Shown one piece after another: positions 43,014-54,672 of a stretch of 64,000 nt of DNA (position 1 is the stretch's first letter; the number at the start of each line of letters is the position of its first letter). Source of the DNA: Tricholomella constricta (taxonomy: Eukaryota > Basidiomycota > Agaricomycetes > Agaricales > Lyophyllaceae); contig JAACJP010000019.1 of the NCBI GenBank assembly GCA_013368375.1, positions 682,001-746,000 on the forward strand, given 5' to 3'. The notes below the pieces were generated by a model. It did not search any database. It saw nothing but the letters and a program-made list of their open reading frames with translations, and was not told the DNA's origin. The translations under genes were made by a program, and so were the position numbers.

Positions 43014-45335
43014 GCCTTTCAGCTTATCGACAAGGGGTCATTTCAAAGGCTCCTCAAGTACCTTCGTCCGGCCCTCTCTGACAAGGAAATCCCGCATCGC
43101 ACCAAGCTTCGTCAAGAAATTCTTCGCCGTGCTCAAGACATTGAAGTCCGCATTTGTGAACGACTTGGTGGTATTCCTGGAAGAATCTCCTTCACCTTTG
43201 ATACTTGGACCTCTGATGCCGGCGATCCATATTTGTCCGTGACGGGACACTACATTTGGGCCTCTGAAGATCAGCCAATGGATTGGTCCTTGAAGACTGA
43301 CCAGTTGGCTTTCACACATCTCGAAGGTAATCATTCCGGTTCGAACATCGGCAATATTCTTGTTCGCACCTTCGACCACTACAACCTGCAATCTAAGGTA
43401 TGTTGTGATTTTATTTCAGCTGCGTCACTTCTAACAACATGTCAGCTTGGATGGGCGACAGCCGACAATGCACCAAACAATTTTAGAGGCATCCGCGCAG
43501 CTGCCACTATCATAAACACTTCTCCCGGCCTCCTGCAGAAATGGGATCCTGCCCAGCGTTACATCCGGTAAGGATTTTTTTGTTGTCATCAGTGGCCTGG
43601 CATTAATCTTCTTGTTGTAGGTGCATGGAACACGCAGTCGATCTTTCTGCCCGCCACTTCGTAGCAACTATATCGCCTTCGGTCAACGGCAACCAACTCC
43701 AGAAAATCAAGAAGGCACTCCAGGCCGTAGATATTGAAGACAAGGACTTAGATTTAGGCTTCCTCAATGAGCAACTTGCAGGAATTGATGGCGCAGACGA
43801 TGAAGCAGATGATGACGATGATATCGACAATGTGTCCAATGAATTCGAAGCGGCCGATCCTCTTCTCGACTTTGCCAATTCTCTTGGTAAGGCACTCGCC
43901 TTGGTCAAGCAGGTATATTAATTTTATACATCCCATTTTATCCTTCCGCTTATATTATCCTAGATACGTGCATCTCCACAGGCTCCTGCCTTCTTCAAGA
44001 AGTCCTGTGTGCAGAACAATGTCCCAACTCTTCAACTTCTGTTGTGGATCTGAACTCGATGGGCCTCGATGTACTCTTTTCTTGACCGCATGCTGACGGT
44101 CTGCAAGGTGTGTTCAATCTCATCTCGACGGCTTATCTCGGCTTCATATTTTTCTTTGATATAGGCAATCAATCATTTTGTTCAACTTGCCGATGATAGC
44201 GACGAAGTACCCACCCTGCGTAGAAAGTCGTACGCAGACTTTCGACTTGGAAAACAGGACTGGAGAAAGCTTGAGTTGATGCACGAGGTGCTGAAGGTAT
44301 TGTTCTCTAATTTCATATGATAATTCCGTATTTGAAAACATCGTTACAGGAGCCTGCAAGTGCGAAACAGACCTTCTCAAGCTCCAGGGAGCCAACAGTT
44401 TTCCGCACAATTCCTGTCCTAGAATTCCTTCAGGAGTCGTGGGAGAACATGGCGGATCTTCCTCGCTTCTATGAAGTTGAAGATGCCCTCCGCAAGGGCC
44501 TTGCTAATTTAGAGAAGCGGTATCGGAAGGTGTCTGACGTGGATGCATATTTTATATGCCTCGGTGGGTTCTATTCATTTTATTCTAATTGTTCGCTATT
44601 TGTCCACTAGTTCTTGATCCCAACATCAAGACAGCATATACCGAGGATAAGTGGAAGCCCAAGTTCCACAAGGCTGGTATGAAGCGCTTGGGGGAAGTTG
44701 TACGTCATTTTATCCTTATCTGACTGCTACGTATCTAATAAAACTTTTAACTAGTTTGACGGGTATTATATCCCACCTCCGCCGACTCCGAATCAAACTA
44801 GCACCGTTCCCGACACACTTGCTCCTCGTCAGTTTACACATGAATCTTTATATTTTCTCTACTAATTTTATGCTACAGGGGTTCCGAGCAAGGCAGAGGG
44901 ACAATATGGTTACTCCTGGATACAAAATGCGGTCCGAGCTCGTGTAGAGGCTGAGCGTGTCATGTCCAGCCCTCGAGACGAGCTCAAGCACTATCTCGAA
45001 AGTCCCCTCAAGAAGGTCAATGATGTCATCCAATACTGGGGGGTAAGTGTGTCACTATTCGCATCAGCTCAAACGACTGACAGTTTCGCGCATAGAGAAA
45101 TTCTGGTCCACTGCATTATCCGACACTTGCTCGTATGGCCCGTGACTACTTGGCCATCCAGGGCTCCGCTACTCCATCCAAGCGTGCATTCTCTGGTGGT
45201 AGCCTAACTGGAGTTGCTCTTCGTAACCGGCTGGATGTGCAGGTCTTCGAAGCACTTCAGCTCCTCAAGAGTGCGTACCGAAATGGACATATCGATGCAA
45301 ACTCCGAGGCACAGAAACACTTTGACGCGGTGTGA

Positions 45336-45662
45336 AAGGATGACAATGTAGATGTAGAAATGACCTCGCTCGAAGACGAGTCCTCGCGGTATCTCAATTA
45401 GACTACTGTTATCGGTGTATGCATAGAAATAGATTGTATAGACGTTAGATACATTGTACTATAGCTATAGTTGAATTGGAAAGCTTATATATGTAGTATT
45501 ATATGCGTTCGAACTTATCTGAACTTTGAACTGAACCTGTTTGAACCTGAACGTGTGGTCCAGTCCAAGGTCTGACTGTTCTTCAGAACCGAACCTCAAG
45601 TCCAGTCCAAGGTTCACCAGAAATCAACATGAACTGGACTGAACCGGACTTCGGCATCACTA
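45336..45662 (+). other. hAT 3' UTR and right terminal region
   Basis: After the transposase stop come ~170 bp of AT-rich 3' flank, then GAAC/GTCCAG subterminal repeats (45,510-45,650) and the terminal inverted repeat ending CATCACTA. Confidence 0.75.
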
Positions 45663-45670
45663 CAAATACA
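45663..45670. repeat. Right target-site duplication of the hAT element (CAAATACA)
   Basis: Identical to 12,585-12,592 and directly follows the right terminal repeat. Confidence 0.85.
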
Positions 45671-46143
45671 GTCTCCCAGTTTCCTTCAGTTGCCTGGCAG
45701 ACCTCGACAGCAATCTTACCTTCAACAATGATTTGGCACAGAAGTTCATTTGGACAAGCATTGGAGGGCAGACAAATGATTAGGACTATGATGTTGTTCA
45801 TTAAATCATGCTGCCAGTAGTCGATACAAGTCAATGCGCAGAGTGGAAGCAAAACTATCGAAACGCGGCCAAGTCCAACCAAAAGTTGCAAAATTCGACT
45901 AAGTCCGAAATCAGGATTGGCGGGCTGTCACGCCTCCTGCCAAACCGGCGACCAAGTTTTCCAGTCTGCTAGCAAGCTCGCACCTTTCAATCTCCGCAAA
46001 CAAAAAAGGTGCGGCTTGCATAAGCAGAATAACTGGTAGAGCGAACCGCACCATACTAATTTGAGATGAAAAAGGAAAGACGCGACACACCATTAACCGG
46101 CGCAACACCTACATCTTAAAATGCAGCACTTAGGATTACCACC
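45671..46143. other. Right flank of the hAT nest, no clear gene
   Basis: A minus-strand frame (to 45,891) contains a protein-like stretch ELLCQIIVEGKIAVEVCQ but no gene is recognised; it may be a remnant disrupted by the hAT insertion. Confidence 0.35.
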
Positions 46144-47239
46144 GTCCCCACTCCCACTCACATTGCAATGGCAAACAGCTACTCCAGACTTGTAAGCACC
46201 ACCTTCATAACAACCCGCTACTCGTGCCTCTCGTTTCTATTCTTCCTTCCTTCATATTACTTGTCGCAGGCCATGCCCGTTCTATCCGCGGTCGAATGTC
46301 TGCACCTCGAACGCGACAGCTCCCGTATTCCATTCACCACCTATTCTTCCAGCAATACTACTCGGGCTGCTCAAACCACCGGCTTGATCAATCATCCGAA
46401 TCGCGAGGATATCGAGGCAGGGAAGCGCAACGAGTTCTATCGCTCAACCGGAACCCGCTTATAACAACACGCAATCAATGGTCTCGCCACCCTAGTCGTC
46501 ATCAGCAGCCTCCGAATCTCTTAGGTTTCTAAGAATCCATTCAAGCTGGCGCGCTTATATCGACGCCCGATACCAAGAATGGGTCATTGTCGCTGCGTCC
46601 GCCGTCACCTTGGCCACGTGAGCATCTTCCTTCAAACACCTTGCAGCACCAGTCTGATTTTCGTTGAAGGGCCTCTGCCCCCTTCTTACAGATGCTGGAC
46701 CACGATGATCCTCTCATCCGCTCGTTAGTCTTCCTCTCCATCTCACGCGCCATCTCTGCAATCGCCTACGCGATGGTTTTACTCCTGCATTTCCGCCACG
46801 CCCAAGCCAAGTTTGGACAATTCGCCGTGCGCTGGTTCCAGGTACGTGCATTCCTCGATTCGTTGAGGTTTACATCATGCCGATCTACTTCATAGTATGT
46901 CAAGGTCCACGAGAACTCTGTCTTTTGCATGCCGTGGACTATCTTGGCCATGCCTGCTGTAGCCCTATGCTGGTGCGCTCCTTCCACTTGGCTCTAACCT
47001 TACATCACTCATCCTCATCCCTCGATGACCAGGGGAGTGATCGCTCTCTTTTGTTCCATCTGGCGAATTGGCTTTGTTCAGGGTCCCCCTACGCCACCTA
47101 CCACCACCGACATCTACTTGTCAAACATCTTTATGCGTGTCGTCATCACGGTATGGTCCGTGCTGGACGTCGCATCAATTCTCTGGTTTGTGAAGACATT
47201 GAAGGAGCTGACTCCGGGGCAGTCCTACGCCGGTCATTG
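46144..47239 (+). pseudogene. Multi-pass membrane protein gene, apparently degraded
   Basis: Exon-like segments encode AYIDARYQEWVIVAASAV, RSLVFLSISRAISAIAYAMV, SVFCMPWTILAMPAVAL and NIFMRVVITVWSVLDVASIL, each a likely membrane helix, ending at TGA 47,237-47,239. The introns 46,842-46,894 (GTACGT...TCATAG) and one ending CCAG near 47,033 fit. In the 5' part an in-frame TAG occurs before AYIDARY, and the intron before MLDHDDPLIRS does not keep frame with any GT-AG pair I tried. I take it for a decayed gene. The family is not recognised. A truncated copy of its 5' end lies at 11,420-11,538. Confidence 0.5.
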
Positions 47240-47524
47240 ACATGTTCACAGGGTCTTTGACCGGACACCGTACGGTCATGACGACTTTGGACAACCCCGA
47301 TTCTATGTGCATGTACGTTGTTGCGCTTGTATATTCCTAGAGGAAACGATATGTTGACTATTAGATGTTTTATCTCATTTTCAAACCTTAACTTGCTTGC
47401 TACCAATCATCTCTGTTCGTACTCTCATGTACCCGAACTTCCCCCGCGTGTACACTGAATGGATGTATTGCAACGAACTGCGACCGTTTGAGAATTGTAA
47501 CAATAACACTCCCCTTTGTTATGT
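47240..47524. other. Short intergenic stretch
   Basis: No gene is seen between the membrane-protein gene and the start of the duplicated RBR block. Confidence 0.4.
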
Positions 47525-48606
47525 AATTTTTCAGATCGAAACAACTCTATTGAAAAAAGCGCAACAACTCTTGACTACGGGCGTTTGATCTTGTCTTCAG
47601 CTAGCGTCTATCGTTATCGTGCTTCTTATGTGTCCAACTCCCACCATCACCTCAATAACAATAACTACCATCCCTGGCGTCTCCGAAATATACTCCAACG
47701 CCAATTGCAACGCGCCAACCGCCGAACCACGCACTGCGCGTTTCATCCCCAATATTATCCAACATGATCTCGACTTCGCGACCTCAAAGCTCAGCGCTTA
47801 TCGCAGAACTGACTCTCCGCGACTTCGCGAAGATCAGGATCAGCACCTCTCGCAAGGACAAGCGCGAGGGCACTCCTCTCGGACGACATTCCTGAACCAT
47901 GCGATCCTAGTCGAGTCTGATCATCTATATGTTCTTGAACGCCTTGTCGATCGTGGAACAGGCGGCGGAGGACGATCGTCGGCTGCGCTCGTGTGCGCCA
48001 AGCCGTCCGTGCAAGGATCGCGGCTGCCCGCAATGGAACGTTCAACGAGGAACGAGGACCTGCTTCTCGCAGGGGGTGGCGCAGGCGAACGTGGGAAGAG
48101 CTCCGAGTCCGGTGGCGCCGATTGGTTTGCAAGAACAGGTTCATCAAATGGCTGAACTTTGTCGCCTCCGCCAAGCATGGCGAACATAACCGTGGTAATC
48201 GCGGAGCGTATATTGCGCATCGAATGTGGGAACTCGTTGCGCGATTTTTTGTTGGTAAGCGCTTTGACATGAATTTTGAGGAGAGTTGGTACTCAATTCC
48301 TGAGAAGAGCTGCAAGTTTTGCCACTTGATGGCGTGTGTGCGTTGTGCTCGACACCGTTTGTGAATCTCAAACCCTGACCGACCTGCAGTTTCGACACCT
48401 CTTGCGCTTTCAAGCTTTAAAACCAGGTTTTGGCTAACATTCTACTATACATTCTTCTGCACTGCTATATCATTCTTGTGGAACTAATATTACAACGTTG
48501 ATGCGTAAGAAGCCTACGGAACACAGTAAAAGTAGAAAACCCAAATCACAGAATTTTTTGTTGATTCTTCATACCGCGTGACCGTCTCAAGCCACACTTT
48601 TTGTAA
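47525..48606 (+). pseudogene. RBR E3 ligase pseudogene, internally deleted copy of the gene at 7,852
   Basis: Promoter, 5' coding part, 3' coding part and ~240 bp of 3' flank all align with 7,717-9,755. Around 47,989 the sequence jumps from the equivalent of 8,207 to that of 9,154, removing about 950 bp that encode RING1, IBR and the catalytic part of RING2. A segment at 48,163-48,220 is the reverse complement of 9,298-9,352, an inversion within the copy. Small indels break the frame elsewhere. The C-terminal CHLMACVRCARHRL end and stop remain. No ligase activity is possible. Confidence 0.85.
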
Positions 48607-48631
48607 CTTTCCAGTGCTTCAAACTTGCTCA

Positions 48632-51600
48632 TTACTTGGTGACGGGAACCTTTTCGATGTTCCAGTAGCTCTCTGCGTACTCGTTGATAGCGCGATCCGA
48701 GCTGAATTTGCCCATCTATTGGACGGGAAATCCCAGGTTCAGCCTGGCGACAGAAAGAAGAAGATGATGCGAACGTACCTTGGCCGTCGTGCGGATAGAC
48801 TTCTTGACCCATTCTTCGCTGTCACTGTACGCCTCATCGACCATGCCCAGCGCCGCGATATCTGAAGTACCACATAAGCAACTCCGCACTGTACTGAACA
48901 AGGAAGCTCCTTACAAGAATCGAAATCGTCAGAAAGCAGGTAGTAGTCGCCCTGCCTGACAGTGTTGAGAAGTCTACGATAGTAACTGAGGTTAGAAGTA
49001 GGAGACGAGTGACATCATGAGGATACTGACGGTTCATAGACATGACCGTCGCCAAAGAGGCCTGCGGAGACCTGGTTGAGGACGTGGGCAAGGGCAGGGC
49101 ACTTTTGCTCGAGAGGAACAGGGTGGTAGAGGTGCTGGAACCTCAGATCTTCGACAGCACTTTAATCGCACAAGGGATTAGTCATAGTCATTAGCTCATT
49201 CCACAAGGCCAACGTACGGGGTAAGGTGACCAAAGAAGACTGGACAAAAAGGGAGTTGGTATAAACGCATTGCACGAAGAAAAAGGGCGGAAACACTGAC
49301 AGACATTGCTCTCTCCAACCTCCTCGGCAATCTCAATGTTAGCTCCGTCAACCGTGCCCAGAAGGAGCCCGCCGTTGAGGCAGAACTTCATGTTTGACGT
49401 GCCGGACGCCTCAGTTCCGGCAGTGGAGATGTGCTGGCTGATGTTGGAAGCGGGGATGAGGACCTCGGCGAGGGAGACGGAGTAATCAGGGAGGAAGTAA
49501 AGGGTAAGATGGTCCTTGGTGTCGGGATCGGCATTGATAATGCGCGCAACGTTGACAATGAGGCGGATCGTCTGCATATTTGCATTAGTAAATCGCAATG
49601 GCATCCGGCCAAGGGATAGACGCTCACGAGTTTCGCGATATAGTCTGCAGGATGTGGAGACAGTTGCTCAGTTATTTCAAAGGTAGGGAACGGCAATGAC
49701 AGGCTTACAGGCAGGAGCAGCCTTTCCAGCGAAGAACACTACGCGATTGACAACCTTCTTTCTCTTAGCAGGAGTCATATTCTTCAAGGTGAGATACCTC
49801 TGAAGGAATATGTCAGCAAGCAATGTGGGTGACGCGAGTAAGGCCTACATGGATGACTCCCAGAATGTTCAATGTTTGGCGCTGGTGGATCACATTCGTT
49901 AGCTGTATCAATTGAAGACACAACTCAACTATACCTTATATTCGTGAAGACGCTGCGGGATTAAACGTAGCATTTGATTGGCGCTGGGAGCATATACAGC
50001 AAGGGAGCGACGCACCTTAATCTGCACATCGAACAATGCATTCGTATTGACCTTCAGGCCCAGTGTAAGCTCGACATGGTGAGCCAAGCGCTCCTTGTTG
50101 CGCTGCTTGATGGCGGCCCACTCCTTACAGAACGCCTTGTCCTCGGTAAATGGCAGGAGCCCTTCAAGCTTGGTGAGGTCTTTGAGCCAAACAGTCTTGT
50201 CCAGCTTGAGTGTCTTGGAGATGAGCGCGCTCAGCTCGGGGTTGCACTGTCAAATGACGATAAATTCGGCGGAGAGTTGGACAAGACAGAGAGTGGCATA
50301 CCTGGTCGAGCCATCTGCGAGGAGTAACTAAAGGCATTGTGATATGTGGTGGGACATAGAATGTATCAATGATTGACTTACTGCCATTGGTGACATTGCC
50401 GAACCTATGATCAAAGATTAGTTACTTTCTTCTTGCGCAGCTCGGAGAGTGCGCACTTGCTGATCCCTTCGAACTCAACGAAATCCTTCAAAATGGTCGT
50501 GCGAACGAGGTCAGAGTGCAACTATCGACACCGTTAAAATTAGACATATAGATTTTGTATCGAAAGAGCGGAGTAAACACGCACCTCAGCCACACCATTG
50601 ACCTTCCTGCTCCCTACACACCGGCGACACCCTTCAGTCTTTTATGCGGAGTCATAAAGAAAGCGAAACGTACCGATACAGGCAAGGTGAGCCATTCGGA
50701 CCTGCTTGGGCTGGCCCTCTGTTGTATACCGTATTGAGCAATCACAACACATTTGATAAACAACGAGTTACCTTCAATGAGCGACATGCGCGCAAGCCTT
50801 TCCCGGTCGTGAGGGAACTTCCGCTCGACGGCTGCACAGAGGATAGCTTAGGCCAGCTGGCAGAAGGGTGACTACAAAGGACTCGCCTTGCAGGAAAAAC
50901 CTTCGGATCACAGATGTAGTTAGTTTGCATCTCCAATGTTCATGAAGGCAAAGCTCACAAGTTCTAGAAGAAGACGCGTCAGAAAGTGTACGGGTCAAGA
51001 AAAAGGATCGTAGGCTCACGATATCATAGATGATCTGCATGTGCCTTGGCAACACATGCTCGATCAGCGGAACAGGCCACTTCTCCAGGGCTTCCTGAAG
51101 GGACGAGCAACCGCACAAAATCAGATTTTCGTTGGCAGTACGAGGAATATATGAACACGTACAGGGAGCACGGTGTGGTTGGTGTAGAAAAACGTGTTAG
51201 TCACGATACCCCAGGCAGTGTTCCAGTCAAGTTCCTCTTCGTCGATGAGGACGCGCATGAGTTCCGGGATCGCGAGCGTCGGGTGGGTCTGCGGGTCAAG
51301 AGGTAAATGGGAAGATCAAAGGTGATGGATGCAGGGGCCGTACGTCGTTAAGCTGTATGGCAGCATCTGTCAAGTACATAGCGGTGACGATTACGACTCG
51401 GCTGACAGTGAGGCAACAAGGTACGCACATTCCGGGAATTCGGTTATGGGTTTATCGAGGTTCTTGAAACGGCGAAGGATGTCAGCGAGACTCGCAGCAG
51501 TCCAGAAACTATCCCAATTTGTACATCTCAGTATCCATCCATGGTTAGGAAAGACGAAAATGCGATGACGTACTACTGCTGTTTGAGACGAAGCTCTTTT

Positions 51601-53192
51601 CCAACTGCACCAAATTAGTTAGTCATTGGATGAATGGATATTGAGGAGCAGGTTTCTCACAAGTCCTATACGAATGAGGGTCAGTGACGTGAATAGACCA
51701 GACAGCTAAGACTTACGTATGATCATTGGGATAAAGCACGGATGTGATTGCCTCAGCTGAGTTGGATGACTCAACGGCACCCTCGTAATTACCAGCTGAA
51801 GGGAATCAACCAATCTGCATTGCAACGCGCATAAACCAAGCCTCAACGCACCATTGAACGAGTTCAAATCAAAACCTCGCTTGGGCCTGCTCTCCCAGAG
51901 CCTCAAGTTGTTCGTGGTCTGCGTCCCATAACCGGGAATCATGACGTCATAGGCAATCGCCAGGACCTCCTGGCCACCAGTCCATTGCGCGCGTCCCTTG
52001 CCATCAAGCCTCTCCGCTTGGCCGTAAAACCGAACATCGTAAACGACGTCGAGACGCGGGAGCTGCACAAATTGATATCAGGAATGATGACATTTGCAGA
52101 AGAGGAATTTCAGTCGTACCTCCCATGGATTTTGATGTTCCAACCAAGGGTCGGGTGCCTATTCACGTTATTGAGTGATTCTGGTTGGCCATTACAAAGA
52201 GCGCACCTCGAGCTGGTTGCCTTCAGGGGAGATCAGTTGCTGGAAGATCCCGTATTTGTACCTCAGGCCGTACCCCCAAAGCGGGAGTTCCTGTCAGAAA
52301 ATATCGATAAGTTGACTCCGTAGCATGGCGACCGCACGTAAAACAACCTGCGATGCCGAAGAATCAAGGTAACATGCTGCGAGACGGCCGAGGCCGCCAT
52401 TCCCAAGGGCGGCGTCGCGTTCTTGCTCGAGGATGTCTTCGATGGAAAAGCCAAGACGTTTGATGCCATCCTTGTATTCGTCCTTGAGCCCGAGGTTAAG
52501 CAGCTGAGGGCATCAACGACACATAGTGTGAGTGGTGCGATGTTTACAAAAAGAAAGCCGGACGTACCGCGTTGTCCAGCGTACGGCCCATCAAGAACTC
52601 GAGGGAGAGATAGTAGGCGCGTTTCGGCGCCTTACGCGTGTACTGGAGCTGGGTTTCATTCCAGTTGAGCTGTGAATGCGTCTTTTAGTTACTGGGGAGC
52701 AGGAGGAAACGAAACCAGGGAATCTGACGATGAGGTTGTCCCGGACAGATAAGGCCGCGGCCTGATAAGCACCGAGGTCATCTGCCAGAAGTTGTCAGCC
52801 AAGACTGAAACTCATGAAATGCGCATATAGCCACCAAGATTGTGCGGCTGACGCGCCAGCGAGGTCTGCACATGGTGCACAACGGACTTGGTGATTGAGC
52901 CTACGTCTAGATGAAGTCCAAATTGGCGATGAGGGGTTTATGGAGTGAAGAACGTGCGCAAACCTGTGTCGAGGCCGCGTAATGCCGATCTCCATTCCTT
53001 CTCGTCTCCACGGGGCCATTTCTCCTTGCCAGCGGCGTCTTTCTCAGGTAAGAAACCTATGTAACGACAAGCGTGCTTTGCTCAGCATATGAACCCTAGA
53101 CACCTTGTAAAGGCCTCACCAGTCAATGATCGGACATGACGACGAGGGCGGGTGGGTCTGCCGATGGTCTTGGGATCGATGGTGGACGTCAT
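48632..53192 (-). CDS. GPH1: Glycogen phosphorylase
   Basis: It starts at ATG 53,192 ([16 protein letters not shown]) and ends at TAA 48,634-48,632, split by about twenty short introns that I did not place one by one. Diagnostic segments are [16 protein letters not shown] (near 52,600), and the pyridoxal-phosphate site [16 protein letters not shown] with its lysine, followed by [15 protein letters not shown] (49,310-49,420). The C-terminus is [19 protein letters not shown]. The enzyme releases glucose-1-phosphate from glycogen in the cytosol using PLP and is normally controlled by phosphorylation near the N-terminus and allosterically. The stop codon lies only ~25 bp from the end of the duplicated RBR block. 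Confidence 0.93.
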
Positions 53193-54672
53193 GGTGTTGG
53201 GGAGTAAGAAAGGGCAGTCCTTTATTGTCCGCGCGAAGGTTGGCGGCTTTTATAGGATTTTGCGATCAAAGCTACAAATCAGCGACGTCATTCATTGGAT
53301 CGCCGAAACAAGCGTTCAACGTTGGAACGCGTCTTGCCTCTTTCCATTCAACCCGCATAGAACACTTCCAGGCTTCATGAATTCCTTCCTCTGAGACTCC
53401 TCCTTTGTACCTCGCTGCTCCAGGAAATTTATCAAAGTAGACTGAGCATTGAGTGAGGTATGGACGGCGCGGCGCCATAGGAGATGGTGCGGTCGTTGGC
53501 AGGTGCGATCCAAATCTTGGACGCGACGGGGCCACGGAAAACATGAGAAAGATCATGTTACCTGATGCCGCGTACCTGGTGCTCGGACTACATGTCGCCT
53601 ATTTAAATTTAGCCAGAGCATATGACAAGGTCAAGCATCAGTTCGTCGTGCCTTGCGGAAGCACGAAACTTCGCAAGGGCACAAAATTCAAAGTTTCAAT
53701 AAAATGATCCATTTGAGTCCTTAGGCCTTATTGCCGGATTGTAGTCGTACGCCATCGCCAATGACCATCTATTGACGCCTTTCTGCGCGGTAGTAGTAGA
53801 TGCGTATAAATTTAGACCAAGACGCGGTTCCGCGGAGGCACCACGACATAGGGCTCGTCGTGCCTCAACAGCGGGCTCATGTGTGGATGTCAGGATCGGA
53901 GTTGTGTGACGCTGACCCGGAGTCGCGTTGAACGGAAAAACTTGCTCGGTAAAATTTCAAGTAATAGATCGTATACGACTGGTCAGCTCTTAGCCAAGAT
54001 TTACGCAGCGCTCGTCGGTTGCGGAATCATGGTGGCGTCGGTCGGTGACTCCACTGTCTTATACTCATTATGAATCGTAGGTCAGAAGGACGGAAAAGGC
54101 GAGGCAATAGTGGAATTGTAATATTCGAACGTAAATAGAGGTGGGGCGCACATGCACGGGGAGTGAGTACTTGTAGCGTAGACATGGCAATACACATCTC
54201 AGGAGATAGGGAGGCTGGACAGGAACCAAAAGAGGTAGCACGAGTGTCCAAATTCGAAGCGAGGAGGGCAAGTGTGAGTGAGTGTGAGACGCCGCGGCGC
54301 GAAAATGTGAAATCCGTACCAAACACCGACACGAACAGAACGACTGAACAAAGCATTAAAAAGGAAAGAGAGGTGGTGTGGAAATTGGTAATGCATAATG
54401 AGATCATGAACGACTGCAAACAGATGGAGGTGGGCTGAGATGGGAAGAGGTTGCGTATCCATCCAACGAGAACGAGAACGAAATCGAGTCATAACAGAGG
54501 GTATCCAAGGATATTATTCTGAGTTTCCGAGAGGGTGAAGCCCACTCAAGGGTATACCGTTATATGGACGGAGAGCGGCTTCTATAGGCGACCTCGAAAT
54601 TAACATCTGCGAAAAACGAGGAAGGTAGAGGAGGCAACGTACCACGAAAGGGGAATATTCATCACAGTTTCC
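53193..54672. other. Intergenic: glycogen phosphorylase promoter side
   Basis: 1.48 kb between two minus-strand genes. CCTATAAAAG on the minus strand (53,246-53,255), about 55-60 bp before the ATG, is a good TATA box. The remainder holds the 3' flank of the next gene and no supported coding sequence. Confidence 0.55.
53246..53255 (-). promoter_or_regulatory. TATA box of glycogen phosphorylase
   Basis: CCTATAAAAG read on the minus strand lies 54-63 bp upstream of the start codon, implying a short leader. Confidence 0.5.

Larger units (their letters stand above)
32998..45335 (+). pseudogene. hAT transposase gene with a LINE in an intron
   Basis: From the ATG at 32,998 come an acidic N-terminus, a BED-type zinc finger region (WCTVCRAAGVSAKHCFF...LRDHI) and LDYVIELIVSEDK. 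The donor at 34,056 then leads, 9 kb later, to exon GCCTTTCAG at 43,014: AFQLIDKGSFQRLLKYLRPAL and the catalytic-domain segments FTFDTWTSDAGDPYLSVTGH and GWATADNAPN. The C-terminal dimerisation segment MARDYLAIQGSATPSKRAFS and NRLDVQVFEALQLLKSAYRNG ends at TGA 45,335. A TGA at 44,051-44,053 (LLLWI-stop-TRWASMY) interrupts the frame at a site where relatives are expected to have Arg. The copy is probably inactive. Confidence 0.82.
12593..45662 (+). mobile_element. hAT DNA transposon expanded to 33 kb by nested insertions
   Basis: The left end reads TAATGATGCCGCAGTC and continues CGGTTC. The right end, in reverse complement, reads TAGTGATGCCGAAGTC and continues CGGTTC, so the ~22-bp terminal repeats differ at two positions. 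Both ends carry many short GAAC/GTCCAG subterminal repeats (12,600-12,770 and 45,510-45,650). The transposase gene runs 32,998-45,335 on the plus strand. Most of the 33 kb is not hAT sequence but later insertions: a two-gene transposon-like unit with a Gypsy element inside it, and a LINE. A perfect 8-bp duplication flanks the whole. Confidence 0.82.

Noticed and set aside
53453..53707. Plus-strand frame containing LNLARAYDKVKHQF, which resembles a LINE RT box
   Set aside because: A single short resemblance with no neighbouring RT motifs; likely chance.
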